Source: Simmondsia chinensis (lineage: Eukaryota; Streptophyta; Magnoliopsida; Caryophyllales; Simmondsiaceae). Taken from it: a stretch of 64,000 bases of DNA. Shown piece after piece: positions 21,821 through 33,833 of this stretch. The notes below the pieces were generated by a model that ran no database searches, was not told where the DNA came from, and saw only the letters and a list, made by a program, of their open reading frames with translations. Positions within the stretch are counted from its first letter, which is position 1. Each line of letters begins with the position of its first letter. The stretch is from contig JAGTTD010000011.1 of NCBI GenBank assembly GCA_018398585.1, positions 14,809,346 through 14,873,345 of the forward strand. The letters are read 5' to 3'. Position numbers and translations under genes: made by a program.

Positions 21821-22096
21821 TGGTGTACTCCAACCCACTTCCCTAGAGTACACTGCTTAGGTGGGTGCTATGTTAACCCTGGGAGTCAGGCTGTCGTTCA
21901 TCCCATTCCACCTCTGTGGGGCCATAAACGATTTAGGGCGTTAGATTCACAACGGCGCGACAATTTTTTTGGCCAATTCTCTCATTTCAGTTCTTTCATA
22001 AAAGTCGATTCTTTTATCTTTCTTGTAATCTCGAAATCAAATATATTGTAATAAAAGATTTATATTTTAGTCGTTTATTTACCTATTACTCCAACA
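21821..22096 (+). repeat. 3' part of a solo or truncated LTR, related to 27-29 kb
   Basis: GTGTACTCCAACCCACTTCC, GTTAACCCTGGG, a CTTGTAATCTCGAAATCAA region and TTGTAATAAA, ending CTCCAACA. The same series occurs at about 27.49-27.55 kb and 28.92-29.12 kb, where it is split by an insertion. The left end is cut by the LTR at 21820. Confidence 0.55.
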
Positions 22097-22176
22097 AGCC
22101 CACCTATTACGAAGCCTATGATCACCTTGATGACACTCAAAATGGCCCAAAAAATACCGTAGTAAAAATGCCGAGT

Positions 22177-23231
22177 ATAAGTAATGAGTCAGTTCCGGAA
22201 ATAATGCTGAAAAATAAAAAAAATAAAAAAAATAATGCTAAAAAAAAAAATTCCAAATCTACTGTTGAACCGCGTTTACAAAATGCGGTTATAGTAAACC
22301 GCGTTAATAAAACGCATTTCAGATGAATAAAAACCGCGTTTCGGTTTACCATTAAAAAAACCGCGTCTTTATAAAGCGGTTTATAATAATAAGAACCGCG
22401 TCTTGATAAAGCGGTTTACCATAATAATAACCGCGTCTTGATAAAGCGGTTTACCATAATAAAAACCGCGTCATATGAACGCGGTTTAATATGGTCAAAC
22501 GCAATGAGTCGAGCTGAGCCCTTAACGAGCTCGTATCGAGCCCCTCAACGAGCTCTTATCGAGCCCTTATCAAACTGCTCGATAGCGAGCCGAGCACCCC
22601 TTGTTCGAACTTGGCTCGTTAAGCTATCGAGCTCTCCTAATGAACACGAACGAGCTCTAATCGATTTTGAACACAAGTAGTTCATTGAACGCTCAGTTCG
22701 TTTATACCCCTACTCACCGCCGGTCATGTCATCCGCTGTCGCCCTTCTTCTGCTTTATACGCCGGAGATCTTTAAGTATCATAGTCGTAGCTATTTGATC
22801 ACTACTGAATTAATAGCCTTTTATTGATAACTTTTCCTGATTTCTTACCACCTCCACTTATAATGTTGGAGCTTCATTGAGAGGAACACGGTATCAATGT
22901 GACGATCATTTCGAATTGCGGCATAAGGGCGACTATAAGCGATGAAAACGGTGTTTGTGCCTACTAAACGCGGTTTATAGTTAAACCGCGTTATAGGAAC
23001 ACGGTTTATTACTCTATGAACCACGTTTTAGTAATGCGTTTTACATAAATATAAAACGCGTTTTATAGACGTGGTTTTTATGCATTTTAAACGCATCACC
23101 TTGACGCGGTTCAGCATAGCCGCGTTTTGTAAACGTGGTTCAACAGTAGATTTGGAATTATTTTTTTTCAACATTATTTTTTTTATTTTTTTATTTTTCA
23201 GCATTATTTCCGAAACCGACTCATAAGTAAT
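22177..23231. mobile_element. MULE-type MITE with CGCG palindrome arrays, copy 1
   Basis: The element is 22186-23222 with 9-bp TSD ATAAGTAAT on both sides. TIRs begin GAGTCRGTTYCGGAAATAAT and lead to CCAAATCTACTGTTGAACCG. Inside each end are arrays of roughly 25-bp palindromes of the form AAACCGCGT-spacer-ACGCGGTTT. The middle has a gene-less unique part and a nested hAT-like fragment. No transposase. The 9-bp TSD and long TIRs point to Mutator-like mobilisation. Confidence 0.92.
22497..22716. mobile_element. hAT-like fragment rich in GAGCTCG words
   Basis: Repeated GAGCTCG/CGAGCCC words, ending TTCGTTTATACCCCTA, a common end of plant hAT MITEs. It is absent from the related MITE copies, so it is a later insertion. 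Exact ends not resolved. Confidence 0.4.
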
Positions 23232-24156
23232 TTAGGTCAAAATTGATAAACCAAAGAATATATAGCAAATTACTATTTTATCAAAATGTTATAATCATTT
23301 ATTTTATTAAAACCTATTACATTTTTATCACTTGTATTTAACACATAACGGAAAATATTATTTTATACCTCTTATATTGTTAACACCTCTTGTGACATCT
23401 GCCTAAGAAATATTAGAATATGAATTAGGCAAATATTAGTTTTATCCTATCAATTTCGACCTTTAAGCTTACTAATATCCACATTTTTGTTTGTCCGAAT
23501 ACATGTAGACGACATTTATAATTGACAATGATTTAGGTTTGGGTTTAACTGCCATATGCAATGAGCCAGTGACTTACACATATTTATCAGTTCCCATAGT
23601 TTTAAAAGCAATTACTGTGTCAAATTGCGTCATATTATACGTGCACCAATTGAACGATATTGTATTACTTGATTATATTTATTTTTGTATCTCTTCATTA
23701 TATCTACTTGAGTATGTACTCTTGGTTTTGTTTGTATTCTTGATTTTTTTATCGCAAGACAATCGACATAAAGGCATGAATAGTTGGATATGACCATTCG
23801 GTAAAATGATTGCACAATAAAAAATTAAAAAAAAAAAGAACATAACATCTATTGTACAACGATACTGTAATAACAATAGTATGAGTTTTAGTATATAATC
23901 TTGGAAAAAGAATGTTCAAATCATAAACCACTATTATCATAAAGAAATATTGTAATGACAATTAAGACATGATTAGCGATATATATTGAATTGCAAACCA
24001 ACCCAACCCTAGATAACATGAAAAATTCAAAAATATCAACATTCCTCACCCAAACTAACCTAAAATAACCTTGAGCCGATCTGACCTACTATATTGCCAA
24101 GTTTATCCATAGGAAACATTACAAAAATAGTGATAAAGAGCCAGACAGTTATTGCC
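23232..24156. other. AT-rich, no gene seen
   Basis: Short hydrophobic frames (for example 23539-23793) are explained by AT bias. No repeat boundary recognised. Confidence 0.5.
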
Positions 24157-24442
24157 TATTAACAAGAATTTTTTACCCAATTGGCACATTTTTTTTAAAA
24201 AAAATATCAAAATGGCACCCTTTCAAAAGTATTTACCAAAATGGCACCATTTATTGTCGCTTGTTCAATGTACGCCGTTTGTAATGGCGTACGTTGAGGT
24301 TTTTTTTTTTTTTTTTTTTTTAATTTTACTCAACGTACTCCATTTGAAACGGAGTATGTTGAGTAAAAATTTTTTTAGCTTACTCAACATACTTCATTTG
24401 AAATGGAGTACATTGCATTAAAATTATTGTATTTTAAAAAAG

Positions 24443-24618
24443 AGAGGTTGTTTCCGAGTACCCCCAGAGCCGGCATAGGTGGGTGAAGGCTAACACTCTC
24501 ATTCCCAATAACCCCCAGAGCCTGATATCTCTTCACCCACTAATGCAAGGTCTGGGTACTCGAAAACAGTCTCTCTTGAGGGTAGTACCCTGAAGAGAGA
24601 AAGCTGCGTACATCCACT
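24443..24618 (+). repeat. SINE/RTE-tail-like segment in the left arm
   Basis: Contains GGGTACTCGAAAACAGTCTCTCT, a short GGGTAGTACCCT hairpin and GCTGCGTACATCC, the hallmark of the RTE-type 3' tail. A reversed partial copy precedes it. It mirrors 25298-25476 in the right arm. Confidence 0.6.
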
Positions 24619-25297
24619 TAACGTACTCGATGTACGCCATTTTAAAAGGGTGGTAACGGTTATTGAATTTTAAACAGGTAGCACCCTTGAGTAATTTTTT
24701 TTATAGTTTACTCAACGTACTCGATTTGAAACGGAGTACGTTAAGAAATTTTTTTTTTTCCGAAAGTACAGCTAATTTGTATTTTAAAAATTTTTACATT
24801 AAACTATTTTATATAAATAATTTAAATTTCAATAATCTTTAAATTTTTTTAAGAAAGTATATTAACTTCATCATAACATTGTACGTGTCAATCTTTTTTG
24901 TTATCACGTCATCTACCACATATTCTTTTTTGTCATCATGTTATTTTTTCGAGTAATTGTCCTAGTCACTTATAATTAGTTGATACATTTCCTGTCATTT
25001 TCTAAATAATATTTTTCTTCTTGGTCGTTTTTGCAAAGTATGTTGCACTTACTTTGTATAATATCATTTTTGAAAACTTTCACCGTTTATATTTTCATTT
25101 AAAAAGCAATGCATAATTTTCATGTATATAATATTAGTTCAACGAAAATTTAACGAGTACCTAAATGATGAAATGACCTTTATATATTATCGTTATTATT
25201 CACTATATTAAATATAGTAAATAGATATAGTAAATAGAAAGCAACATACAGTCTTAATGCCCCAATAGCTCCTGCCTATGCAGGGTCTAGAGTGGTC

Positions 25298-25476
25298 GAT
25301 GTACGCAGCCTTCTCTTCTTAGGGTGTTACCCTGAAGAGAAACTGTTTCCGAGTACCCCCAGACCTTGCATAAGTGAGTAAAGAGATATCAAACTCTGGG
25401 GGTTATTGGGAATGGGAGTGCTAGCCTTCACCCACCTATGCAAGGTCTTGGGGTACTCGACAACAACCTCTCTTTT
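25298..25476 (-). repeat. SINE/RTE-tail-like segment in the right arm
   Basis: Inverse counterpart of 24443-24618: GATGTACGCAGCC, a GGGTGTTACCCT hairpin, CTGTTTCCGAGTACCCCC, then CACCCACCTATGCAAGGTCTTGG. The pair lies symmetrically inside the TIR element. Confidence 0.6.
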
Positions 25477-25768
25477 TTAAAATACAATAATTTAGATGCA
25501 ATAAACCCAACGTACTTCGTTTCAAATAGAGTATGTTGAGTAAGCTAAAAAAAAATTTACTCAACATACTCCGTTTCAAATGGAGTATGTTGAGTAAACT
25601 AAAAAAAAAAAAAAAAAAAAATACTCAATGTACGCCATTACAAACGGCGTACGTTGAACAAGCTACAGTAAATAGTGCCATTTTGGTAAATATTTTTAAA
25701 AGAGTGTCATTTTGGTAATTTTTTTTTTTTAAAAATGTGCCAATTGGGTAAAAAAAATCTAATAACAA

Positions 25769-26352
<584 letters not shown>

Positions 26353-27087
26353 CGTGCATAGATAATTATTAGGTACCTACATTAGTACAGGTACATGAAT
26401 CCTTTGGATACTTGTGGTTAATAGAAGGGGTAGAGAGACAAGACTTGTACTTGCCATAACAAGTTATCCACCCCATAGCCATGATGGGTAATAGGGCAAA
26501 TGATAGGTATAGATTTAGATTGCAGCAAGTGCTCCTCCATAGGGGTGAAAGCGCAAACATAATCATAGTCATAATTGAGAAAACCTACTACCGAATCATC
26601 GTGTTAGATGTATATAGCCCACTTAATCTCAACAACCTGGAATCCAAATGAGAAGTCTATTTTTCACCTCATATGGCTAATGGACACTAAGTCGAATGTG
26701 GGGCCAACAAGCCATGCTCACGATTAAAGAGAGTACACATTCTCGTTGCTATATTAATTCTTCATTCTTCAAATATTTCAATTGTGACTTGAGAAGGCAA
26801 AACCTAGACATGGCAAGACATGTTTGAATTTGGGGGTAGTATGCTTCGATTTTGATGTCTTGAGAAAACAACCCAATCCTATATAGAAATTCTAGAAGAA
26901 AGAAGTCTAGTTTATATATTCCCTTGTTATCGTACTTGGTAAAGTATTGTGGGCCTTGAATGGGCTTGGTGAACAACATGCATGTGCGCACGCGCCCTGG
27001 TGTGAACTTTTTCTAACCTAGACTTTTATTTTTACGACCATTATATTTGTTTAAGTTGTCATAAACGAACTCATAATGAGTGCTTGC
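26353..27087. other. No gene seen
   Basis: Short frames on the minus strand (26369-26572, 26749-26991) show no domain or codon pattern that supports a gene. Confidence 0.4.
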
Positions 27088-27551
27088 TGTTAGGCGGTGC
27101 TCGAGGCCTTTGGCTCAAGCTCGAGGTGTCCTCCTTAATTGATCTCGAGGGTGCTACCTCGAGGAGTTGTCCATAGTCCAGTCTCAAGGCTCGAGGCTAC
27201 CAGCTTAAGCTCAAGTACACGTTTTGACAGCATCTTTTCCCCCTCTTTCCTTACCTGATCTTTTCCCATAACTGACCGAATTTTTAGGCTCTCCCATACC
27301 CGTCGCTCTCCTTATTTGAAGCGAATTCTTTGCCATGATCTTTTCCTTAACCTACAAGGAATTTGCACTATAAATACTGTCCCTTACTGTTTTGTTTAAT
27401 ATATTGAAAAGATACAATTAACACAAAATATCTTCTCCTTCTTCACCGCTCTCCCTCAAAATAATTTTCTCCTTCGTTACTGAGCAACTTGGGGCATACT
27501 CCAATCCATCTCTCCGGAGTATACTAATGAAGTGGGTGCCTTATTAACCCT

Positions 27552-28923
27552 GGGGTATGGGTGGATCGGGTTGGGTATGGGTTAGAACTAGTCCTACCCA
27601 TTTGATGTTAGACCCAAACCCAACCCAAACTCATAAACTAATTGCATTACGGCTTGGGTCGGGTTAGATCTGGGTCTTATTGGGTCAACTCATTACGTAG
27701 GTTTATTCAGCCTTGAAATATATAAGTTGAAATTTTATGATATTAGAATTGCAAGTTCTAAATGAAATTCCAGTGTTAATAAACAGAAAAATGGCAATTA
27801 TATTATAAAACATCCAATTACATTTTACATCACGCAATTGTCCAAACTTTTTTTTTTCGATAATTAACGACAAAGTCATAATATAAAACAAGCACCTCAT
27901 ACAAATTATGACTTACCAAAAAAAACAAACCCTCACACAAACTGGAATCAAAACAGAGACAGAGACCACAAAAACAATTGCCACTATTTACACCAATGGT
28001 CCATGTGCTTTTTTATTAGTTTAGTCTTTACACTTTTAATCATGTCAATTTAATTCTTTTACAATATATATTATGTTAATTTAGTCATTTGATCAAATTT
28101 AAGTTAAGTTACTGATATGATTTTTAATGGCACAATTACATTAGATGCACATAACCCAATCAAATATATCCATTGACTTAATTTCACCCAAGACATGGGC
28201 AAAGCATTGAAAATTTTATTAACTTAACAAAAATTTTATTATAAGGAACAAATTAACACAATATTAATTATAAAGGAACTGAAATGATACAATGTGCAAA
28301 GTACAGGGACTTTTGGTGTTAATAACCCTATATTCTTTTTTAGTAGATCAATTTTCTATTAAATCTAAACATTTAGAATTCACATTGAATCATATCAAAA
28401 TCCAAAGTAGTCGACTATAGATTCCTAAAAGTCAATTATGTTGAATTATGTGATTGATATCCTAATTTGTTAATTTGAATATTTAATATACACATTTGTC
28501 TTCTTCCAAATTCAATTTAAATCTATTATGTTTTAGCTGACCCAAAAAAATAAATAAATAAATAAAATAAAAAAATCCTAAACTGCAATCAAGCCCACGA
28601 AGTTATTGTTTAAACTCTTGTTTAAAGACATTTAACTCAATAATGAATTCATACTCTAATTATAATTTGTAAAAACTACAGTAAAAAAATTAGAATATTA
28701 CTGTCATTTCAAAGCCATACATCAAACTTTTCTTGGGTTCAATGGGTCATAGATCTACCAAGATTTACCCATAGGTAACCCCAAAACCAACCCTATTACC
28801 TATAAGTCAAGGCCCTTAGATCCATAAAGACCCAACATATAATGGGTACCCAACTCAACCCTACCCAATCTCCATAAGTTGGGTAAATCTTGGGCATACC
28901 CATACATATATGCACCCCTAGGA
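27552..28923. mobile_element. Insertion in the LTR, hAT-like ends
   Basis: Left end TGGGGTATGGGTGGATCGGG; right end ...ATATATGCACCCCTA, whose complement starts TAGGGGTGCATATATG. Both ends carry GGGTTGGGT/ACCCAACCC words as in plant hAT MITEs. Comparison with 21821-22096 supports an insertion after TTAACCCTGG. The TSD is not resolved. It contains a dispersed repeat at about 27975-28330. Confidence 0.45.
27975..28330. repeat. Dispersed 'AATTTAGTC' repeat, copy A
   Basis: Series of phrases like TTAGTTTAGTCTTTACACTT and GTTAATTTAGTCATTTG, then TTAGATGCACATAACCCAA, with inverted counterparts (CAATGTGCAAAGTACAGGGAC) at the other end. Same plan at 29370-29760 and 46255-46640. Inverted ends suggest a MITE-like family. 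Confidence 0.6.
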
Positions 28924-29121
28924 GGAGTGTCATTTATCCCATTGTACCCCTATAGGAGCATAACAGTGGGTTCTCCACCGCGTGGCAATTGCTTCAATTA
29001 ATTTTTTCCGTTCTATTATTTTGTTTAAAGTCGTTTTATTTATCGGTTTGTAATCTCGAGATCAAGTTCATTGTAATAAAGAGTTATATTTTGATCACTA
29101 ATTCACCCTATTTCACCAACA

Positions 29122-29369
29122 AAACGCACTTCGTGTAACTTGTTACAAGGTTGTTGAGGAAGGTGGGATACAAAATCAAGCTAGTCTCCAGCATACACCC
29201 AATTTGGATTTAAATTTAAAGCATCCAACAAGAGCACATTGAACTACTTAAAGACTAAGCCCAAGCCAGCACCGAGGCATTACTAGGTTCTAGTTTGAAA
29301 ATGAATGCTTACCTTGAAACAATCTATTGCCTAACCATAAGAAGATATGAGACGTCATAGACAGGGGGA
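29122..29369. other. No gene seen
   Basis: No recognisable feature between the LTR end and the next dispersed repeat. Confidence 0.4.
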
Positions 29370-29760
29370 CTAAAATTTACATTTTTTTAAGCGTTTTCAT
29401 GTTAAAGGTCCTTGTACTTTTCTCACTATGTAAGTTTAGTCCTTCAAAACTATTATTGGGTGAACTTTTAGTCCCCATATACTTTGCACTATGTCAATTT
29501 AGTTCAATGGTCAAACCAAATTTCAATTAATGACCTAATTTTTAACAGACCAAACATGTTAGATGCAAGAGAACTAATAGAAACCCACCCATCATTCCTA
29601 CCTAAACCCAACTGTGATCCACCACTAAAACTTTGGTCACCATCTTAGAACTACATTTTTTTTTTCCTAACACAAATATAAAGTGTACAAGGAATAAACT
29701 ATCACAATTAAGAGTATAAATACTTAATTGATATAGTGAAGAAAGTTCAAGGATCTAACC
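29370..29760. repeat. Dispersed 'AATTTAGTC' repeat, copy B
   Basis: GTCCTTGTACTTTTCTCACT, GTTTAGTCC and CTATGTCAATTTAG at one end; CACAAATATAAAGTGTACAAGGA and CAATTAAGAGTATAAA at the other. Ends beside a C11 run (29759-29769). Confidence 0.65.
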
Positions 29761-29769
29761 CCCCCCCCC

Positions 29770-30176
29770 TTTTAATCAATGCAAATTTATTTCATAGTTC
29801 CCGGCAATTCTTGTATTTTTCACTGCTTCGATCAATCTAAAGGGCAGTTTGATTGATAGAGTGTGGCTTTTGATGGATCAAATATAAATTTTGAAGGAAT
29901 CAAGATGGCGCTGCAGGGAACTAAAACTGGAAAAGCCAAGCGCATCTGCATCTTCTGAAAACAATGACTGCCAATGGGAAATCAACATAGAAATATACTA
30001 TATGAAACACATGGAAGCACAAATGAGAAATCCCAATCTGGAGGAGAAAATCAACATACCGTAACTTTCTTATAGATTGAACTCATAGTTTAGTTCAAAT
30101 ATCTTGCGCTGCTAGGAAAATAAAGGATGATTTAAGATAAAAGCCACAGCCATCAACGTCCAGAAAACAAACTTAC
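29770..30176. other. Unassigned, possibly intronic
   Basis: No gene proved. It lies downstream (minus strand) of an exon-like segment with a good splice donor. Confidence 0.3.
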
Positions 30177-30254
30177 TACAGCGCATAAAGGGCACACGCA
30201 AATAGTAACTGTACCCTCCATCCTTTTGCACCAATGAAGAAGTTTCTAAAGGAG
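30177..30254 (-). CDS. Exon-like segment, 78 bp, unknown gene
   Basis: On the minus strand a pyrimidine-rich CTGCCTTTTCTTCTGCAG acceptor is followed by 78 bp open in the frame PLETSSLVQKDGGYSYYLRV... and then a consensus donor GTAAGTTTG. The exon has symmetric phase (two bases, 25 codons, one base). I do not recognise the peptide, and neighbouring exons are not identified, so it may be a gene fragment or chance. Confidence 0.3.
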
Positions 30255-30702
30255 CTGCAGAAGAAAAGGCAGCTTCAGTGCAAAAGAACTTCCCCATTTA
30301 CCACATGAATGATCAGTTGCACCATTCAATAGAAAAAATAAATCTCCAACCGCATTTTTCACCAAATCAAAAAGTGATGATGAGTAAAGTATTATGAAAA
30401 AAAAGTGAAAAAATGAATACTAAATAATGCATAAAGTTGGTTGTACTACCATTTAGCAGTGTTAAAATACTGGTCCTAGTTGAAAATCCCAACTGAACCC
30501 TCTTATTTGGTCTATGACCTACCATGACTCACAAAACCAAATGTTAGACTTGGGAAGCAAATAAAAATGTCTCCCTCCCTCTATGGTAAGGAAGACATTG
30601 TTTGAGTTACTTTCCCACCTCTGAAGTTATCTTCCAACCCCATCGTCCAGGCAAAAAGTGGCAAGAGATTTTTGTGATCCTGAAGAAGTATGTTGCCTAC
30701 TT
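30255..30702. other. No gene seen
   Basis: No repeat ends or domains recognised. Confidence 0.35.
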
Positions 30703-31160
30703 TTTGTAAGAGCATGAAAAAGAAGCCAGCATAAAGGAAATAGAGGGAAAGCAGTTTAAACCATTAAGCATGAGGTGGCACTTCAAGCATGACCACAAGG
30801 TAGCACATCAAGCATGAGGTGGCAACTTAACAGAAGATGGCACCTTAGCATGACGTGGCACATTCTCATATGGTTGAAGCGTTAAGCAAGAGTGATGGTA
30901 GCCACCAAGCAAGTGTCTGACACAATACACTTGTGGTGGCAGCAAATTGACCAAGGCAAGGAGGCTTCTCTACAACTAGCATTTCTCCTGCATCACTTGG
31001 ATTTTTTCAGGTATAATAGGGGAGAATAAGATGTGGATGCAGTTCAGCCAATAATCAAGCATCCAGAGAAAGAAACACCAACTCAACTGGACAAGGAAGG
31101 ATTGCATCCAGAGAAAGGAACACCAGCTCAACTGGAGAAGGAAGAATGAAGCATGAGTAA
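30703..31160 (+). repeat. Dispersed repeat with GCATGAGGTGGCA words, copy 1
   Basis: AAGCATGAGGTGGCAC and variants repeat three to four times, then GGTGGCAGC, a TATA-like GGTATAATAGGGG and a local duplication of CCAGAGAAAG...CTCAACTGGA. A diverged direct copy lies at 32.07-33.32 kb. Possibly remnants of one LTR pair, but no TG/CA ends were fixed. Confidence 0.55.
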
Positions 31161-32083
31161 TCTAGTCCGTGGAGACATTCAAAACGTGACTCTCTGTATA
31201 ACTTAATCACTAATCCCTTCAAATAATGAAAAAACTAAAGTTTGCTTTATGGAATTTAAATGCTTAAATGTTAATTTAAGATGAATGGTTTCTATGTTAT
31301 CATTAATGCCTGTTTATACGTTTTGACTAAATGCTTTACTTTGCATTAGGTTTAATTTAATTGTTCAATGAAGTATTGCGTTCATATGAATATGAAGATT
31401 AAGAAAATTTCAAAGGTAGACCTTGAACACGATGAACTGTTGTTTGAAATCAGTTCTAATGGGATACAGTTTTATTAGTTGTTTGCGTAATAAAGTAATT
31501 TCCCAATGAATTTTATGGACTTGGAATGGTAAGCCAATGGCAAGCCATGTTGCAGACATTGCAGGTCAGCTGCGCAGCTTAACCATTGGGCAAGGCATTT
31601 GCTGTGAACAGTTGCAATTCATGTCTGATAATGTTATTGCAAAATATGTCGCATGAAACTCAACAATTTATAGATGATGACCATCTCCCAAATTTTTTTT
31701 GAGAATAAGAAATGTTTTGTAGGAAATTATTGATGCCCTCTAAGGGTTGAGGCTCCAGTGAAAGTATGAAGTTGAGCCAAGGATTGTGTCAATTTGTGCC
31801 AAAAATGGATTTTCAACGTTCAACATTTCAAATTTTAAGTAACCTGTTTTATGATTAATAATAGTTCCACATTGAACCTTTAGATCATTTATTTTGTGCG
31901 ACTCAATGTTTAACATGGACTGCTGGGACGCTAGATAGAGGTTCAAGGTTAGGATTTTTCATTCTGAAAGGATTAGCTCCCTTGCATGAACGAAACATTC
32001 TTTAGGGAAAGGAATGTCAAAGGTGGCCTCTTCAGCATTAGTCAGCTGTTAGCCTACAAGGAAAAGAATTTTTAAAAGCCTGA
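31161..32083. other. No gene seen
   Basis: AT-rich DNA between the two copies of the GCATGAGGTGGCA repeat. Short frames only. Confidence 0.4.
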
Positions 32084-32984
32084 AAAGAAGGCGAGTCGGT
32101 TCCCAAAATAATGCTAAAAAATTAAAAAATTAAAAAAATAATGCTGAAAAAAAAATATTTCCAAATCTACTGTTGAACCGCGTTTGCAAAACGCATTTAA
32201 ATTTCAATAAAACTGGATAAAAAAATGTGGGTTATATCAGTATAAACCGCGTTTACTAAACGCGGTTTATCTTAATATAAACCGCGTCTACTAAACGCGG
32301 TTTACCAATGAACCGCGTCTACTAAACGCGGTTTACATATAAACCGCGTTTACAAAACGCGGTTTAACATCAGCAATCCAAAAGCCCCTTTTTTTCACTT
32401 ATACTTACCATTATGCTGCAATTCTTCAATTTTTTGTTCGTTTATAGTTTTTATTATGCCGCAATTTGTGATGATTATCACATTGATCCCATGTCTCTCT
32501 TAATGAAGCTCCAACATCACAAGTGGAGGTCAAATAACTCCAATAATAGTACTTGAAAGATCTCCAGTGTATAAGCAAAAGAAAGGAGGAGGCGAACGAC
32601 GTGACTAGTGGTGGGTTAACGAGAAAGAGGCAGAATGACGGTGAAAGCAGCGGAGAGAATACGCGTAAATTAGATAAACCTAGTAAACCAGGTCATAAAA
32701 ACGCGTTTATAACAACATAAAACCGCGTCTTTATGACGCGGTTTTATTTAAGTTAAACCGTGTCTTTAAGACGCGGTTTTATTAATATAACCGCGTCTTA
32801 ATGACGCGGTTTAATACATATAACCGCGTTATTAAAACGCGGTTTATGCCAATATTAAACGCTGTTTTTGGACGCGGTTTATCAAAGCCTCGTTTAGTAA
32901 ACGCGGTTCAACAGTAGATTTGGAAATATTTTTTTTCAGCATTATTATTTTTAGCATTATTTTGGAAACCGACTCAAAGAAGGC
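32084..32984. mobile_element. MULE-type MITE with CGCG palindrome arrays, copy 2
   Basis: The element is 32093-32975 with perfect 9-bp TSD AAAGAAGGC. TIR GAGTCGGTTCCCAAAATAAT. At least eight palindromes of the AAACCGCGT...ACGCGGTTT type, four per arm. The unique core (about 32390-32680) is homologous to the core of copy 1 but in opposite orientation. It is inserted in copy 2 of the GCATGAGGTGGCA repeat. Confidence 0.95.
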
Positions 32985-33320
32985 AGCCTAAAGAACATAA
33001 GGAAAACCAGTTTTAAGCATTAACAGCGGGTGACACATCAAGCATGAGGTGGCACCTTAGCACAAGATGGCACATTGCCATTGGCTTGTGGCCTCCAACA
33101 GATAGTGGCATCCACCAAATGTTCTGACAAAACAAAGTAGGTGGTGGCAGCCATAAAGCAGGTGCTAAGACACCAATATGCCGTGGCAACAAAGCCAAAA
33201 AGGAAGGTTCTCTATAGCAAGCAATTTTCTTACTTCGAATTTTTTTTGAACTATAAATAAAGAAGTAAATGTTAAATGCAAGTTTAGCTAAGTATTAAGC
33301 ATCCAAAGCAAGAAACACAT
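32985..33320 (+). repeat. Dispersed repeat with GCATGAGGTGGCA words, copy 2
   Basis: Resumes after the MITE as CAGCCTAAAGAACATAAGG, then AAGCATGAGGTGGCACC and a CTATAAATAAAG TATA-like box, ending near AAGCATCCAAAGCAAGAAAC. Diverged direct copy of 30703-31160. Confidence 0.55.
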
Positions 33321-33365
33321 ATAAACTCAACCGCAAAAGGTCATAAATAATTAGGTGTGCACACT

Positions 33366-33560
33366 ATGGATACATAAAGCCCTTCAGTCCCTATATAAAT
33401 CAGCTAAAGCTATGTCAACAGAACACTGAAAGCTCTATGTCCAAAGAGCTCCTAAAAGGACCGTATTTTCCCATAACAAGTTAATTGGTGTATATTGATC
33501 TTTGAAAATCACGGTATTTCTTTCTAGCCAAATACACCAAAAAATCACAATCTTGGCCAT
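33366..33560 (-). pseudogene. L1-type LINE ORF2 C-terminal fragment
   Basis: The minus strand reads MAKIVIFWCIWLERNTVIF, then LLWENTVLLGALW, then a stop and DLYRD. It resembles the C-terminus of plant L1 LINE ORF2 downstream of the zinc-binding RT domain (WxIWLERNxRIF...LW..). Stops and small size mark it as a dead 5'-truncated fragment. It lies just outside the 5' LTR at 33834. Confidence 0.7.
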
Positions 33561-33833
33561 GAAAATAACATTAAGACATCTTGCCTCTTCCTATGCCATG
33601 GATCTTCCTCAGAAGAATACTCTCAACTAATATTGGGTCACATCTAGCCAAAAAGGGAGACTCTCTTGCACCATAGATCTAAGCCATTGAACATTGCAAA
33701 AACAAAATTACAAATTTTTATTAAGAAAAGTTATCACTTATATACCATGAGATTTAAACATTTATCACACGAGTACCATCATTGATATATACAATAAATA
33801 ACTTGAGGTTTGCAAATTTTACAAGTAGGGTAC

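Larger units (their letters stand above)
24157..25768. mobile_element. Long-TIR element with GTACGCC/GGCGTAC palindromes
   Basis: The element is 24166-25759. TIRs of more than 100 bp start GAATTTTTTACCC / GATTTTTTTTACCC, then AATTGGCACATTTTT. Flanks TATTAACAA and TAATAACAA give a 9-bp TSD with one mismatch. Each arm holds several palindromic modules (TACGCCGTTTG...GGCGTACGTTGAG, ACTCAACGTACTCC...GGAGTATGTTGAGT) and a copy of a SINE/LINE tail-like segment. The centre (about 24780-25250) is AT-rich. No transposase. Confidence 0.8.
27088..29121 (+). repeat. LTR-like sequence split by an insertion
   Basis: Starts TGTTAGGCGGTGCTCGAGG, has a TATA box ACTATAAATACTG near 27370, and resumes after the insertion with TTGTAATCTCGAGATCAAG and TTGTAATAAAGAG, ending TTTCACCAACA. 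Its right part matches 21821-22096. Without a partner or TSD it is best read as an old solo LTR. Confidence 0.5.

Noticed and set aside
22186..23222. CRISPR-like look of regularly spaced palindromes
   Set aside because: Eukaryotic setting, spacers are tiny and non-unique, and TIRs plus 9-bp TSDs show a transposon.
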